From positions 20,832 through 84,831 of the forward strand of contig CAZDVD010000011.1 in assembly GCA_964508765.1 (NCBI GenBank): a stretch of 64,000 nucleotides of DNA. Reading direction: 5' to 3'. Below the pieces are notes generated by a model. The model searched no databases, was not told the origin of the DNA, and worked only from the letters and a program-made list of their open reading frames with translations. This document shows positions 1-9,519 of the stretch, one piece after another (the stretch's first letter is position 1; every line of letters starts with the position of its first letter). Source of the stretch: JABMPR01 sp964508765. GTDB taxonomy: Bacteria; Fidelibacterota; UBA8477; JABMPR01. The translations under genes were made by a program, and so were the position numbers.

Positions 1-969
1 TATCGCATCGGTACTTTCGAACAGAGTCAGGGTATCACCTACCTGGCGAATCCCAATATTGACCCACCCAGAACGGTCCAATATGAGGTTGGCTTTGAAA
101 CCTCACTCATGGACATGCTGCTCCTGAGTATGGTGGGCTATTACAAGGATGTTTCCAAACAGACGGGTCAAACCCAGTATATCGGCATCAATGAGGTCGT
201 GAATTACGCTACCGTCAATAACAACAACTATGCGGATACACGTGGATTTGAAGTCACACTGGAAAAACGTTTTGGCCGTTGGTTCAATACCTGGGTGAAT
301 TACAACTACATGGTGGAAACCTCAGGCTATTTTGGTTTTTCTGAATATTACGAGAATCCTCAAGATCAGGACCGCATGGTAGACCCTAATATAGAGCGTC
401 CAATTGCCCAGCCCTTTGCACGCGGCAATTTCGAGTTCATGACGCCCATTGGATTTGGACCTGAGATAGCAGGGATTGAACCCGTCGCCGATTGGAATAT
501 GAGTTGGCTGGTAACCTGGTCAGCAGGTGATTGGATCACTTGGAATCCGCTGGATATCTACGGTGTTCAGCAAAATGTTCAGACAAAGGACTTTTGGGGC
601 TGCGATTTGCGTGTAAGTCGCATCATCGACATTGGAAATACCAGCATGACCCTATTTGCTGATGTCGTCAATGTATTCAATATCCGTCGTCTGAACCTTG
701 ATTCATTTTCAAGTGAGGGTCCGGGAAGTGATTACGATAAATATATGCGATCATTGAAGCTGGACTTATACAATGAAGACAAGTACAAGGCTCAAGGCTA
801 CGAAGGTGGTACTGACAAACCTGGCGATTTCAGACCTGCTACATTTACGGAGGAAGATGGTTGGGAATTCGATACCGATGAGCGTGACTATATCGACATG
901 CCCGATATTGACTCTTTCTGGTTCATGAACCCCAGACATATCTGGCTGGGTTTACGGTTTCAGTTTTGA
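1..969 (+). CDS. TonB-dependent outer-membrane receptor, C-terminal part (5' truncated by window edge)
   Basis: The reading frame is open from base 1, so only the last 322 or so residues are seen. The sequence alternates short aromatic strands and polar loops, including a segment of the type VTLEKRFGRWFNTWVNYNY, and it ends in the terminal strand IWLGLRFQF with a final Phe, which is the usual signal for insertion of outer-membrane beta-barrels. This fits the barrel of a TonB-dependent receptor of the large FCB type, which would import oligosaccharides or other ligands across the outer membrane. The plug domain lies outside the window, so the substrate cannot be judged from sequence. The next gene begins about 30 bases downstream on the same strand, so the two are probably co-transcribed, and the position next to glycan hydrolases suggests a carbohydrate ligand (inference). 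Confidence 0.8.
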   Translation, partial: YRIGTFEQSQGITYLANPNIDPPRTVQYEVGFETSLMDMLLLSMVGYYKDVSKQTGQTQYIGINEVVNYATVNNNNYADTRGFEVTLEKRFGRWFNTWVNYNYMVETSGYFGFSEYYENPQDQDRMVDPNIERPIAQPFARGNFEFMTPIGFGPEIAGIEPVADWNMSWLVTWSAGDWITWNPLDIYGVQQNVQTKDFWGCDLRVSRIIDIGNTSMTLFADVVNVFNIRRLNLDSFSSEGPGSDYDKYMRSLKLDLYNEDKYKAQGYEGGTDKPGDFRPATFTEEDGWEFDTDERDYIDMPDIDSFWFMNPRHIWLGLRFQF

Positions 970-1001
970 AAACGATTTTGTTGAATACGAGGAATATGAA
1001 T

Positions 1002-3266
1002 ATGAATAATCGAACATCCTCTCGTAAAGCTTTTTGGGTGTTGTCTTTGCTGCTGTTCACAACCCTGGCTATGCAGGCGGCTGATATCAAGTGGTTGCGC
1101 TATGGCTCCTATCATGCTAAGGTTGCATCTACGGGTGATATGGGTGAAGGTGGTTTAGGCTGGGATCAAAGTGGTTATTTCCCCTTTAACGGTTTTGGTA
1201 CCTATGAGTACGACTATGGGGACGGACCTGCATTTTCAAGTCATGCATGGTATCTCATTGCCAGGAACTGGGCGGATACAGAGGGCACCAGCTGGCCAAT
1301 TAAAATGACAGGATGCGGGCAGTGGTTCTCAGATGAGGACTACACCGTTATGCCTGTCGAAGATGACGAAGGTGTCCAAATCCGCCAATACGTCCGTTAC
1401 ACACCTCCGACAGTCATCGTGGATGGCACTATCGTAAGCGAAACTTTTCCGTTCGATGATGCCGACCATCTTGATGAAGATGGTAGAATTCCTGGAACAG
1501 CCTATGCCATGCTGGAATCCTGGGCCCGAACGGATATGGGTGTCGACCTGCATCAGAAAGTATATACCTGGGCTCACGATGTGCATGATGACTATCTCGT
1601 TTATGATTGGACATTCATCAATACCGGGAACATTGATCGTGACGATGAGATAGAGCTTCCGGGGCAAAACCTGGACAGCCTGTTCTTTTTTCGTCAGGAG
1701 CGCGGTCACTTTGAAGAAATGTGGTCTAGTGCCTATGGGGAAAGTCCCGGTGACAGTCTGCGGATCGTGTATGCTTATCCAACAACTTCACTTACCTCAA
1801 CCTATGATGTCTTTGGAGCTCCCGATGAACCCGCAACTGGATTTCTCACATCTCCAATCGCAGTCGGTTGCGCCTTGTTGCGTATTCCAAAATCTGCCAG
1901 CGATCCTTCGGATTGGGAAGCTCAACCGAATATGTGGGCTACGGTAAACTGTGATTTGCCACCATTTCTCATGGCTCCTACGAATATGGCTGAGACTGAT
2001 TGGCAGCTGGCTTATGAGGCCTGTCGCGATGGCTATGCCAACTATCAGGGGGGATGGACATTACCGGAGATGGCCGGTCAATATCCCGGTATGCATAAAA
2101 GTGAACGCTACGATGAGCAGGGCTATCTGCACCCATTTGACCATCCGGATCCCATTGCCACGTTTGCTCATAACTGGGCCGCTGGACCCTATAGTCTTCC
2201 ATTTGGTGACACATTGCGCTTTGTCATCGTTTTTTCCTATGGTAGCCTATCCCCGGAAAAAGCCTGGGAGGTCGGAACGGATTGGCATAACGGTGAAGCC
2301 GCAACGAATTATCCAGCGTCAATGTTCCCCACAGGCGACTACGAATCATATCTACCTCCACAATTCAGCTCTATCAGCACCGTATCGAACGATAATGACC
2401 TGGCTAAAGACGCCATGGTGTTCTCGGCCAGAGATAGTCTCTTCAGGAATGCCGCTTTTGCGAAGTGGAATGAAGCAAACGACTGGGATGCTCCGATACC
2501 GCCTGCAGCTCCCTCAGTAACGGTCACCTCAGGTTCAAACTATATCCGTGTCGAATGGGGCGATGAATCTGAAACCATCGAGCCGGATAATGCTGATTTT
2601 GCCGGATATCGGATCTATCGGTCAGAAGGAAATCCGGATCCTATGTTGGAAAATGAATCCCTCATCGGGTCCTGGGAACTGATCTATGAATGTGGTGCCG
2701 GTACCGCCAATACACTGACTCACTCCTATGACGATGTAAGCGCGGTAAGAGGAACGGCCTGCTATTACTATGTCGGGGCTTTTGATGACGGATCAATGAA
2801 TGGTCCAGATGCTTTTGATCCCATGGGTGGCAAACCCCTGGAAAGCAGCAAGTATATGAATCGAACAACCCTGCCTGCCAATCTTACGCGGGCTCCTGGA
2901 AGCGATCTAGCTGACGTACGTATCGTTCCTAATCCCTTTAACTTTGGTGCGCGCGCAATCCAATTCCCAGGTGAGAATAACAAGATCATGTTCTACGATA
3001 TTCCTCCTTACTGTCAGATCAAGATCTTCAGTGAAAGTGGTGACCTGATCAAGACTATTGATCATGATAATGGCTCTGGAGACCAGGTCTGGGGAATTGT
3101 GGAAGAAGCTAATTCCCACTCCACATCAAATACTGGACAGTTGATCGTGAGTGGTATCTATATCGCTTTTATCGAAGTTACACAGGATTATACAGATCCA
3201 TCTTCGGGGACGAGGTTGTTTAAAAAGGGTGAATCCACGACCGCAAAATTTGTTGTGGTTAGGTAG
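1002..3266 (+). CDS. Secreted protein with fibronectin-like region and C-terminal secretion-type tail
   Basis: The start at 1002 is preferred because GAGG at 989-992 sits at good spacing. ATG 996 and TTG 966 are in-frame alternatives. The mature protein follows a signal peptide (hydrophobic run WVLSLLLFTTLAMQA). The middle (about residues 500-640) has a fibronectin type III-like stretch, recognisable by a pattern of the kind IRVEWGDESE and YRIYRSE. The last 110 residues start with VRIVPNPFN and end in FVVVR, the layout of FlgD-like or type IX secretion sorting tails. The large N-terminal part (residues 40-480) matches no family I can name. Proteins of this layout often sit beside TonB receptors and PorV-like proteins in FCB genomes, as here, and may be surface partners of the receptor (inference). 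Confidence 0.7.
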   Translation: MNNRTSSRKAFWVLSLLLFTTLAMQAADIKWLRYGSYHAKVASTGDMGEGGLGWDQSGYFPFNGFGTYEYDYGDGPAFSSHAWYLIARNWADTEGTSWPIKMTGCGQWFSDEDYTVMPVEDDEGVQIRQYVRYTPPTVIVDGTIVSETFPFDDADHLDEDGRIPGTAYAMLESWARTDMGVDLHQKVYTWAHDVHDDYLVYDWTFINTGNIDRDDEIELPGQNLDSLFFFRQERGHFEEMWSSAYGESPGDSLRIVYAYPTTSLTSTYDVFGAPDEPATGFLTSPIAVGCALLRIPKSASDPSDWEAQPNMWATVNCDLPPFLMAPTNMAETDWQLAYEACRDGYANYQGGWTLPEMAGQYPGMHKSERYDEQGYLHPFDHPDPIATFAHNWAAGPYSLPFGDTLRFVIVFSYGSLSPEKAWEVGTDWHNGEAATNYPASMFPTGDYESYLPPQFSSISTVSNDNDLAKDAMVFSARDSLFRNAAFAKWNEANDWDAPIPPAAPSVTVTSGSNYIRVEWGDESETIEPDNADFAGYRIYRSEGNPDPMLENESLIGSWELIYECGAGTANTLTHSYDDVSAVRGTACYYYVGAFDDGSMNGPDAFDPMGGKPLESSKYMNRTTLPANLTRAPGSDLADVRIVPNPFNFGARAIQFPGENNKIMFYDIPPYCQIKIFSESGDLIKTIDHDNGSGDQVWGIVEEANSHSTSNTGQLIVSGIYIAFIEVTQDYTDPSSGTRLFKKGESTTAKFVVVR

Positions 3267-3339
3267 GGGGTTGATCATGATGAAACCACTACACAATCCG
3301 GACAAGACACAGGATTCAGGTTCTTGGAGGACCTTTACA

Positions 3340-4326
3340 ATGAGATCACATTTTTCGAAAGTGGCCATCGTACTGCTACTCTGCGTAATGCTGGTACCGG
3401 TTCAGGCTCAGATCAAGAAAGTAGGCCAAACAGGCCTCCAGTTTCTCAAGATCGAGATGGCACCCCGCTCAGCTGCAATGGGTGGTGCTGCCACCCTGAC
3501 TGGGGATGATGCAACTGCCATGTTTTCCAATCCGGCTGGATTAGCCCTGGGAGAGGAACGTATCGATGTGTTCGCAGGTTATGTACCCTGGTTTGCTGAT
3601 ATTACCTATAATGCCATCGCAGCAAAAGTGAGCTTTGGTAAGATTGGTACTTTTGGTGTGCACTACATTGGTGCTGATTATGGCGATGATATGATCGGCA
3701 CCCGTTACGCCAATACTGAATCCGGCTTCATTGAAACCGGAAATGTTGAAGTGGGTGCTTATGCCATGGGTCTATCCTATGCCCGGTCGCTCACTGATAA
3801 GTTCAGTATCGGTGTTCAAGCAAAACAGACCTACCAGCATCTTGGTGAGAATCTCATGGCCGACAGCACCCTTGAGGAGAACGAAGTATCAGGAATGGCT
3901 TTTGACTTCGGTACCATATTTGTTCCCGGATATAAGAGTCTACGCTTTGGAATGAGTATCCGAAATTTCGCAGCCGATTACAAATACCAGGACGAGAGTT
4001 TCTCCTTACCCCTGGAATTCAGGATGGGATTAGCGATGGACGTTTTGGATTTCCTGGGCGAACACGCCAATCCGCTCTTGGTAGAAATCGATGTCGTCCA
4101 TCCTCGGGATTATACGGAACGCCTCAATATCGGAGCTGAATACCTCCTCAATGGGATGTTCGCCTTCCGGGCAGGCTATCGCTTCAATTATGACATTGAA
4201 GGACTCACATTTGGCGTGGGAACTAACCTGGACATTGGTCCAACCAAAGTTCGTGTTGACTATGCTTGGGCAGATATGGGAGTCTTTAATATGACCAACC
4301 GTATTGCGGTCGGCTTTTCATTCTGA
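3340..4326 (+). CDS. PorV/PorQ-like outer-membrane protein
   Basis: The start is set at 3340 because TTGGAGG lies at 3324-3330 and a clean signal peptide follows (MRSHFSKVAIVLLLCVMLV, cleaved after QAQ). An upstream in-frame ATG at 3151 lies inside the previous gene. The mature protein begins with KVGQTGLQFLKI, then APRSAAMGGA and a DATAMFSNPAGLA motif, which are hallmarks of the PorV/PorQ (FadL-related) barrel family, and it ends in a terminal Phe strand (RIAVGFSF). PorV in Bacteroidota is the outer-membrane shuttle of type IX secretion. Relatives in other FCB phyla are less well characterised. It follows a protein with a secretion-type tail by about 70 bases, which suits a shared role in surface display. 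Confidence 0.8.
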   Translation: MRSHFSKVAIVLLLCVMLVPVQAQIKKVGQTGLQFLKIEMAPRSAAMGGAATLTGDDATAMFSNPAGLALGEERIDVFAGYVPWFADITYNAIAAKVSFGKIGTFGVHYIGADYGDDMIGTRYANTESGFIETGNVEVGAYAMGLSYARSLTDKFSIGVQAKQTYQHLGENLMADSTLEENEVSGMAFDFGTIFVPGYKSLRFGMSIRNFAADYKYQDESFSLPLEFRMGLAMDVLDFLGEHANPLLVEIDVVHPRDYTERLNIGAEYLLNGMFAFRAGYRFNYDIEGLTFGVGTNLDIGPTKVRVDYAWADMGVFNMTNRIAVGFSF

Positions 4327-4362
4327 TAGTCCAAATCAGATAGGATATCCGCTGGTATTTCA

Positions 4363-5383
4363 ATGCAAAAAATAATTATTAACGGTATTAGTTCAGCCGA
4401 ATTGGTAGAGGTACAGACACCTGAGCCAGTTAAAGACTGGGCTTTGGTCAAGATCAACGCCGCCCCCATGTGTACGGAGTACAAGCTCTACCGCGATGGT
4501 GAGATCTCCGCTTATCTCGGTCACGAGGCTGCCGGAGAAGTTGTTGCTGTGGATACCTCAAACAAAGTAGCTGTCGGGGATCGTGTCGTGGTCATGCCGC
4601 AATATCCCTGTGGTGAGTGCGAGTTGTGTCAGGCAGATGAATACATCCACTGCCAGAATATTATCGATCTGAAGGCGTTTACGGGGCATCCTGAAGGATC
4701 TGCCACCTATGCTCAGTATTTGATCAAACCTGAAACACTTCTCCCAGTGATCCCGGAAAAGTATGAGCTATGATCATGCCAGTATGCTGTGTTGCGGTCT
4801 GGGACCGACATTCGGCGCACTGCAGCGTATGGAGGTGAGCGCTGAAGAAACTATACTTATCACCGGTATGGGGCCAGTAGGATTAGGGGGAGTCATTAAT
4901 ACGGTTCATCGTGGTGCAAGAGTCATTGCCACAGCACATAACGAATACCGGGCTGAATTGGCCAGGACACTTGGTGCAGAGGTCATCATCGATGATTCCA
5001 GTGATGATACTTTGAAGAAAAAAAAAGAACTCACACATGGTCTTGGTGTGGATGCCGCAATCGAAAGTGCAGGTGCTACAGAGGCTCAACAACTATGCCT
5101 GAACGCTGTGCGTAGAAATGGCCAGGTCGCCTTTGTAGGGGAATCAGGGGATGTCACTGTAAAGATCAGTGATCAACTCATCCGCAATGGACTACATCTC
5201 CATGGTGTCTGGCATTACAATTTAAATGATGTCCCGGCCCTTTTTGATGTGGCAATCAAATGTGCCGATAAATTAGATCAGCTCATTACCCATACCTTCC
5301 CCCTGGCAAATGTCATCGATGCCTGGGAGCTTCAACTCTCCCGACAATGTGGCAAAGTGATCCTCCACCCCTGGAAGAATTGA
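4363..5383 (+). pseudogene. Zinc-dependent alcohol (polyol) dehydrogenase broken by a single frameshift
   Basis: Two adjacent frames together give a full-length medium-chain dehydrogenase of about 340 residues. The first frame (4363-4773) has the GroES-like catalytic half with GHEAAGEV and the structural zinc cysteines in CGECELCQADEYIHC. The second (from about 4758 to 5383) has the Rossmann half with LITGMGPVGLGG and continues to a normal end. The frames meet at GGAAAAG (4755-4761). Removing one A gives a smooth reading through PESMSYDHASM. The stop of the first frame is a TGA, but the continuation lies in another frame, so this is not selenocysteine recoding. A sugar-alcohol or sugar-acid substrate would suit the locus, but the family is broad. 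A sequencing or assembly error in the A run is as likely as a real mutation. Confidence 0.8.
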
Positions 5384-5540
5384 AGTCAATATCGGAGGCA
5401 GGTTTGACTATCAGGACGCCAGAAAAGAAACCCTGTGATCATGCTTATGTATTCAAGATACAGCGAAATCCTGATCTCTAACGATAGCAGTCAGATCAGT
5501 CTACACATGGAAACAAAACGCTAGAAATGGAGATAGAAAC

Positions 5541-6887
5541 TTGAAACCTAAACTCATTACCGCCACTTTTGTAGCCGCTCTTGGGGGCTTACTATTTGGT
5601 TTTGACACTGCTGTTATCTCTGGAACTACCCATTGGTTAACGGATGTATTTAATCTTTCATCCTTCTGGTTGGGCTTCACCGTCGCCAGTGCTCTCATAG
5701 GTACCATCATCGGTTCAATTATTGTTGGTAAACCTGCTGATCAACATGGTCGACGGAATATTCTGTTCGTGCTGGCAGTCTTGTATTTCGTTTCAGCGCT
5801 AGGTTCTGCCTTTGCCTGGGACTGGATCTCATTTCTATTTTTCCGTATCATTGGTGGACTCGCTGTGGGGGGTGCCTCGGTAGTCTCACCATTGTATATC
5901 GCTGAAATCGCCCCAGCTCGGGTCCGCGGTCGACTCGTGGCGGTAACACAATTCAATATTGTTCTCGGAATTCTGCTGGCCTTCTTCTCGAATTATCTCA
6001 TTGCTGGCTTTGATCTCGGACAAATCGAATGGCGCTGGATGTTTGGTGTAGAGGCCATTCCAGCAATTGCTTTCTTTATGCTTCTTTTCCACATCCCATT
6101 CAGCCCCCGCTGGCTAGTAGCAAAAGGCAGGATTGAAGAAGCCAAAGCGGTACTTGAGATCTGCGGAACAGACACAGGCAATGTAGAGGAAGAGATCGGG
6201 GAGATCCTATCGTCCCTCGATCTTGAACGCCACAGTCTGTACGAACCATTTTTTACACGCAAGTATATGAAGCCGATCCTCCTGGCAGTGGCAATCGCTA
6301 TGTTCAACCAGCTTTCCGGGATCAATGCACTCATGTATTATGCACCCCATATATTCAAGATGGCCGGTGCAGCGTCAGGATCAGCTCTATTGCAGACAGT
6401 TGCGGTAGGTGGAACAAATCTACTTATGACCATGCTAGCCCTCACAGTCATTGATCATTTTGGTCGGAAAAAACTCATGCTTGTGGGGTCAATTGGCTAC
6501 ATCATCAGTTTGTCCATGACTGCCTGGGCATTTTACACCTATGGCACAGAGTTCAATGCTGCCGGGAGTATGGTGATCCTTATCAGTCTGCTGGTGTTTA
6601 TCGCCTCCCATGCTTTTGGACAGGGTGCCGTGATCTGGGTCTTCATCAGTGAGATCTTCCCCAATCGCGTCCGTGCAAGAGGTCAGGCTTTAGGAAGTTT
6701 CACTCATTGGTTCATGGCTGCACTCATTTCCTGGACCTTTCCCATGATCGCCGCTAAATCCGGTGGCCACACCTTCGCTTTTTATGGGATTTGCATGGTA
6801 GCGCAATTGTTCTGGGTTCTATTGATCATGCCGGAGACCATGGGGATCACTCTGGAGAAGATCCAGAAAAAATTTGGGATCGAATAA
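5541..6887 (+). CDS. Sugar-porter family MFS transporter
   Basis: This 448-residue protein has twelve hydrophobic segments and the signatures of the sugar porter family. These are a first-helix GGLLFGFDTAVISG, a loop 2-3 motif DQHGRRN, a PLYIAEIAPARVRG motif after helix 4, QLSGINALMYYAP in helix 7, and a PETMG motif near the end. Family members such as XylE and GlcP move hexoses or pentoses across the inner membrane, usually with protons. The start is TTG at 5541, supported by GGAGA at 5529-5533. No better ATG exists nearby. The gene sits immediately before a GH32 gene (34 bases), so it is the likely importer of fructose or another monosaccharide released by those enzymes (inference). Confidence 0.88.
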   Translation: MKPKLITATFVAALGGLLFGFDTAVISGTTHWLTDVFNLSSFWLGFTVASALIGTIIGSIIVGKPADQHGRRNILFVLAVLYFVSALGSAFAWDWISFLFFRIIGGLAVGGASVVSPLYIAEIAPARVRGRLVAVTQFNIVLGILLAFFSNYLIAGFDLGQIEWRWMFGVEAIPAIAFFMLLFHIPFSPRWLVAKGRIEEAKAVLEICGTDTGNVEEEIGEILSSLDLERHSLYEPFFTRKYMKPILLAVAIAMFNQLSGINALMYYAPHIFKMAGAASGSALLQTVAVGGTNLLMTMLALTVIDHFGRKKLMLVGSIGYIISLSMTAWAFYTYGTEFNAAGSMVILISLLVFIASHAFGQGAVIWVFISEIFPNRVRARGQALGSFTHWFMAALISWTFPMIAAKSGGHTFAFYGICMVAQLFWVLLIMPETMGITLEKIQKKFGIE

Positions 6888-6920
6888 TTTGAATGAATTT
6901 AATTTTCAGGAGAAAGCATC

Positions 6921-8873
6921 GTGAAACGCATCTTATTTCCAATATTGGTACTCTCCCTTCTGCAAGCTTGTCAGCAACAAGGATTACAGAAGATTAATTT
7001 TGTTAGCAAAGGGATCCCACAGCAGCTAGAGCTTCGAGGGTTTGAAACAGAAGATGGGGGATACCTCCAGGCAGAAGAAGAATACTACCTACGATCGGAG
7101 ATGGCGGTTTTTGGTGACCATATTTCAGTGCGCCTGAAAATGAGCCTGGACAATACAAAGGGCCATACTGTGATCGTCATCGGTGACAATGCCTTCGGGA
7201 TCTCAAGCTGGATAGCGGAGGATCTGGATATGGAGGAAGATGATAAAGCGATCTTCCTGAGAGGTCCGTCAATCGACGGGGCACAGTTCCTGGGCACGCT
7301 GTCGGAACTGCTTGAACCGGATGTTCCCTTTGAACTTGTCATGAAATATGCCAATGGCAGCCTCAGCTATTCCATCGATGGAGAAGAGATCTATGTTGGC
7401 GAAACCACGATCCCGCCTGCAGGGATGATCCAGATTGAAGAGTGGCGTGGTAACCTCAGGATCTATGATCTGGTCTGTGAAGGTCAGTTCAAAGCTCCTG
7501 ATGCATTCTACACGAAGGAATTCCTCCTTCAGCGAGCTGAGAAGAGCGTGGCCGCTGCCGCAGAGAGAGTGAAAGGTGATCCAAACCGACCGGCCTATCA
7601 CTTTCAGCCTCCTGCCAACTGGAACAACGATCCCAATGGGATGCTCTTCCACGATGGCTACTACCACATGTTCTATCAGCATAATCCCTATGGAGATCGT
7701 TGGGACTGGATGCATTGGGGTCATGCCCGCAGCCCGGATCTGGTTCACTGGGAACACCTGCCCATAGCACTGTGGCCTTCACTGGAGAGAGGAGAGCGTC
7801 ACTGTTTCTCAGGCAGTGGATATATCATGGACAATGGTGACCCCATCCTGTTCTACACATCCATTGGACATGAGAATCCGGAGCATTGGGCTGCAACGCC
7901 CCTTGATAAAGAGCTCATGGATTGGCAGAAACATCCTAGGAATCCCCTCATCGTCATGGAAGATCATGATGGTGAGCACATCGAGGACTGGCGTGATCCA
8001 TTTCTGTTCCGGGAAGCTGGAGAAACTTACATGGTCATTGGTGGCCATCCCGAGGACCAGGGTGGTTCCATCATGATGTACAAGGCCCTCAACCCTGAAC
8101 TCACGGAATGGGACTATTTGGGGACACCATATACCGGTGAGGAAGGAAATTGGGAATGTCCGAATTTCTTTAAAGTAGAAGACAAATATGTCCTGATTTA
8201 TTCTCCCCATGGGAGGGTGGAGTACTACGTGGGTGAAATGGACTTCGAAGCATTCGAGTTCAAACCGATCAGACATGGCAATATTGACAACGGACTCAAT
8301 TACTATGCGCCCAATACCCTTCAAAAAGGGGAGCAACGTCGACTGCTCTTTGGCTGGATCCCGGACTTCAAAGAGGATCAGGGTTGGCAGAGCGCGATCA
8401 CCGTGCCCAGAGATCTATCGCTGGATGATGAGAATTACCTGGTCCAGGTACCGGTAGATGAGCTTGTGAAATTGCGGGGTGAGCATCAGGCATTCGCAGC
8501 CCTACCTGCAAAACCCCATATCGACATGTTCCAGGCCGAGATCCTCATCGATTTGGCCGGTGAGGGTGTGGACCATCTCGGATTCAGCTTTAATGATGAG
8601 GATGGTGATCCATACGTGGTAGAGCTCACCAACAGATCATTCCATTTCAATGACGAAGAGGTAGAGATCGTTGGGGTCCAACTGGACCGTATCGAGAAAC
8701 TGCAGATCTTCCTCGATCGTACCGTAGTCGAGTTCTTCGTCAACGATGGTGCACAGGTCGCTACTTTTGTGGTCTATCCGGATCGTGAAAACCTGGATTT
8801 TCAGGTCTTCTCAAAGGATAAGCACGCAAAGCTGGCTGCCTTTGATGTCTGGCAATTGAAATCCATCTGGTAA
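6921..8873 (+). CDS. GH32 fructan hydrolase (levanase/inulinase type), lipoprotein
   Basis: Start GTG 6921 has AGGAGA at 6908-6913. A lipoprotein signal (MKRILFPILVLSLLQAC) puts it on a membrane surface. Residues 25-190 form an N-terminal beta-sandwich-like domain. The GH32 five-bladed propeller then starts near residue 220, with the nucleophile Asp237 in WNNDPNG, the transition-state stabiliser Asp359 in WRDPF, and the acid/base Glu412 in WECPNFF. All three catalytic residues are present. The C-terminal beta-sandwich ends with the RTVVEFFVNDG pattern typical of the family. GH32 enzymes cut beta-fructofuranosyl bonds in sucrose, inulin or levan. It lies downstream of the sugar porter. The specific fructan cannot be read from sequence. 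Confidence 0.92.
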   Translation: MKRILFPILVLSLLQACQQQGLQKINFVSKGIPQQLELRGFETEDGGYLQAEEEYYLRSEMAVFGDHISVRLKMSLDNTKGHTVIVIGDNAFGISSWIAEDLDMEEDDKAIFLRGPSIDGAQFLGTLSELLEPDVPFELVMKYANGSLSYSIDGEEIYVGETTIPPAGMIQIEEWRGNLRIYDLVCEGQFKAPDAFYTKEFLLQRAEKSVAAAAERVKGDPNRPAYHFQPPANWNNDPNGMLFHDGYYHMFYQHNPYGDRWDWMHWGHARSPDLVHWEHLPIALWPSLERGERHCFSGSGYIMDNGDPILFYTSIGHENPEHWAATPLDKELMDWQKHPRNPLIVMEDHDGEHIEDWRDPFLFREAGETYMVIGGHPEDQGGSIMMYKALNPELTEWDYLGTPYTGEEGNWECPNFFKVEDKYVLIYSPHGRVEYYVGEMDFEAFEFKPIRHGNIDNGLNYYAPNTLQKGEQRRLLFGWIPDFKEDQGWQSAITVPRDLSLDDENYLVQVPVDELVKLRGEHQAFAALPAKPHIDMFQAEILIDLAGEGVDHLGFSFNDEDGDPYVVELTNRSFHFNDEEVEIVGVQLDRIEKLQIFLDRTVVEFFVNDGAQVATFVVYPDRENLDFQVFSKDKHAKLAAFDVWQLKSIW

Positions 8874-8933
8874 GCAAATGGTGCGCGTGAGAGTCTCGGC
8901 CGCAGTGGATATAAAGAATATAGAAGCACAGCA

Positions 8934-9222
8934 ATGAAATTGAACGCATTCAGCCGCATCCTGATTGTGATAGGTATTCTTGTCTCAATCACAGCATACG
9001 GTCAGACTTTCACAGCCGACTGGCATTCACTGAAGAAGAATAAAACTCCAGATTGGCTTCAGGAGGGAAAATTCGGGATCTATACACACTGGGGCCCTAT
9101 GCGGTCCATGCCTATGGATCCAACACCACCTGGTATTCATTTGCCCTCTATGAGGATCCTGAGGGTGAGGCACGCCAGCATTTCGAGAAGAAATTTGGGA
9201 AGCTGACACCAGAGCTTGGCTA
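8934..9222 (+). pseudogene. N-terminal fragment of a GH29 alpha-L-fucosidase, frameshifted
   Basis: A start ATG at 8934 opens a signal peptide (RILIVIGILVSITAYGQ) followed by PDWLQEGKFGIYTHWG, the strongly conserved N-terminus of GH29 fucosidases. The frame then breaks in the run TGGGGCCC near 9091-9098. Adding one base restores PYAVHAYGSNTTWYS and a following EGEARQHFEKKFGKLTPE, the expected family continuation. About 95 residues are recognisable, against about 450 in a complete enzyme, and the catalytic Asp region is absent. The fragment then runs straight into the tail of a different gene. The protein would have removed alpha-linked fucose at the cell surface. As it stands it cannot be active. 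Confidence 0.75.
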
Positions 9223-9491
9223 CGAAAGACGATCTCTATTATTCCGATGAATTACCAGGGGCATTGGAAAATTTTGAGAAATGGAAGAATATGAATAATT
9301 GTGAAGACGCGTACGAACTCACGTGGACTTCCGGGAACAGTGTCGCCTGGACCTATCGGGACTGCGATAACGGCAGTGAGGTCTCCCTGGTGACGATTGA
9401 TGAAGGCGAACATGTGTTGTACGAGGGGGAAGGTACTGATCTAAACATAAGTCGGATCGCATGGGATTTCATGAAGAAATTCAGCAAATGA
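9218..9491 (+). pseudogene. C-terminal fragment of a CE1-like esterase / PHB-depolymerase-type alpha/beta hydrolase
   Basis: About 85 residues read in a third frame arrangement after the GH29 fragment. The segment has YYSDELPGALENFEKW, then a cysteine-containing NNCEDAY, a YRDCDNGSEVSLVTIDEGEH stretch and an ISRIAWDFMKKF end. This is how secreted feruloyl-esterase/polyhydroxybutyrate-depolymerase (LpqC-like) proteins finish, with the catalytic His usually in the GEH/GGH position. The nucleophile serine and oxyanion part are missing. The join to the fucosidase fragment lies near 9218-9226. Family assignment rests on pattern memory of the C-terminus and is therefore moderate. An internal deletion spanning two genes, or an assembly join, would explain it. 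Confidence 0.55.
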
Positions 9492-9519
9492 AGAAGAGTA
9501 TCTCCCTCCTGAGAGTAAG

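Noticed and set aside
4755..4775. Possible selenocysteine TGA inside the dehydrogenase gene
   Set aside because: A tRNA-Sec exists in the window, but the continuation after the TGA lies in a different frame, so a one-base frameshift at the A run explains it better.
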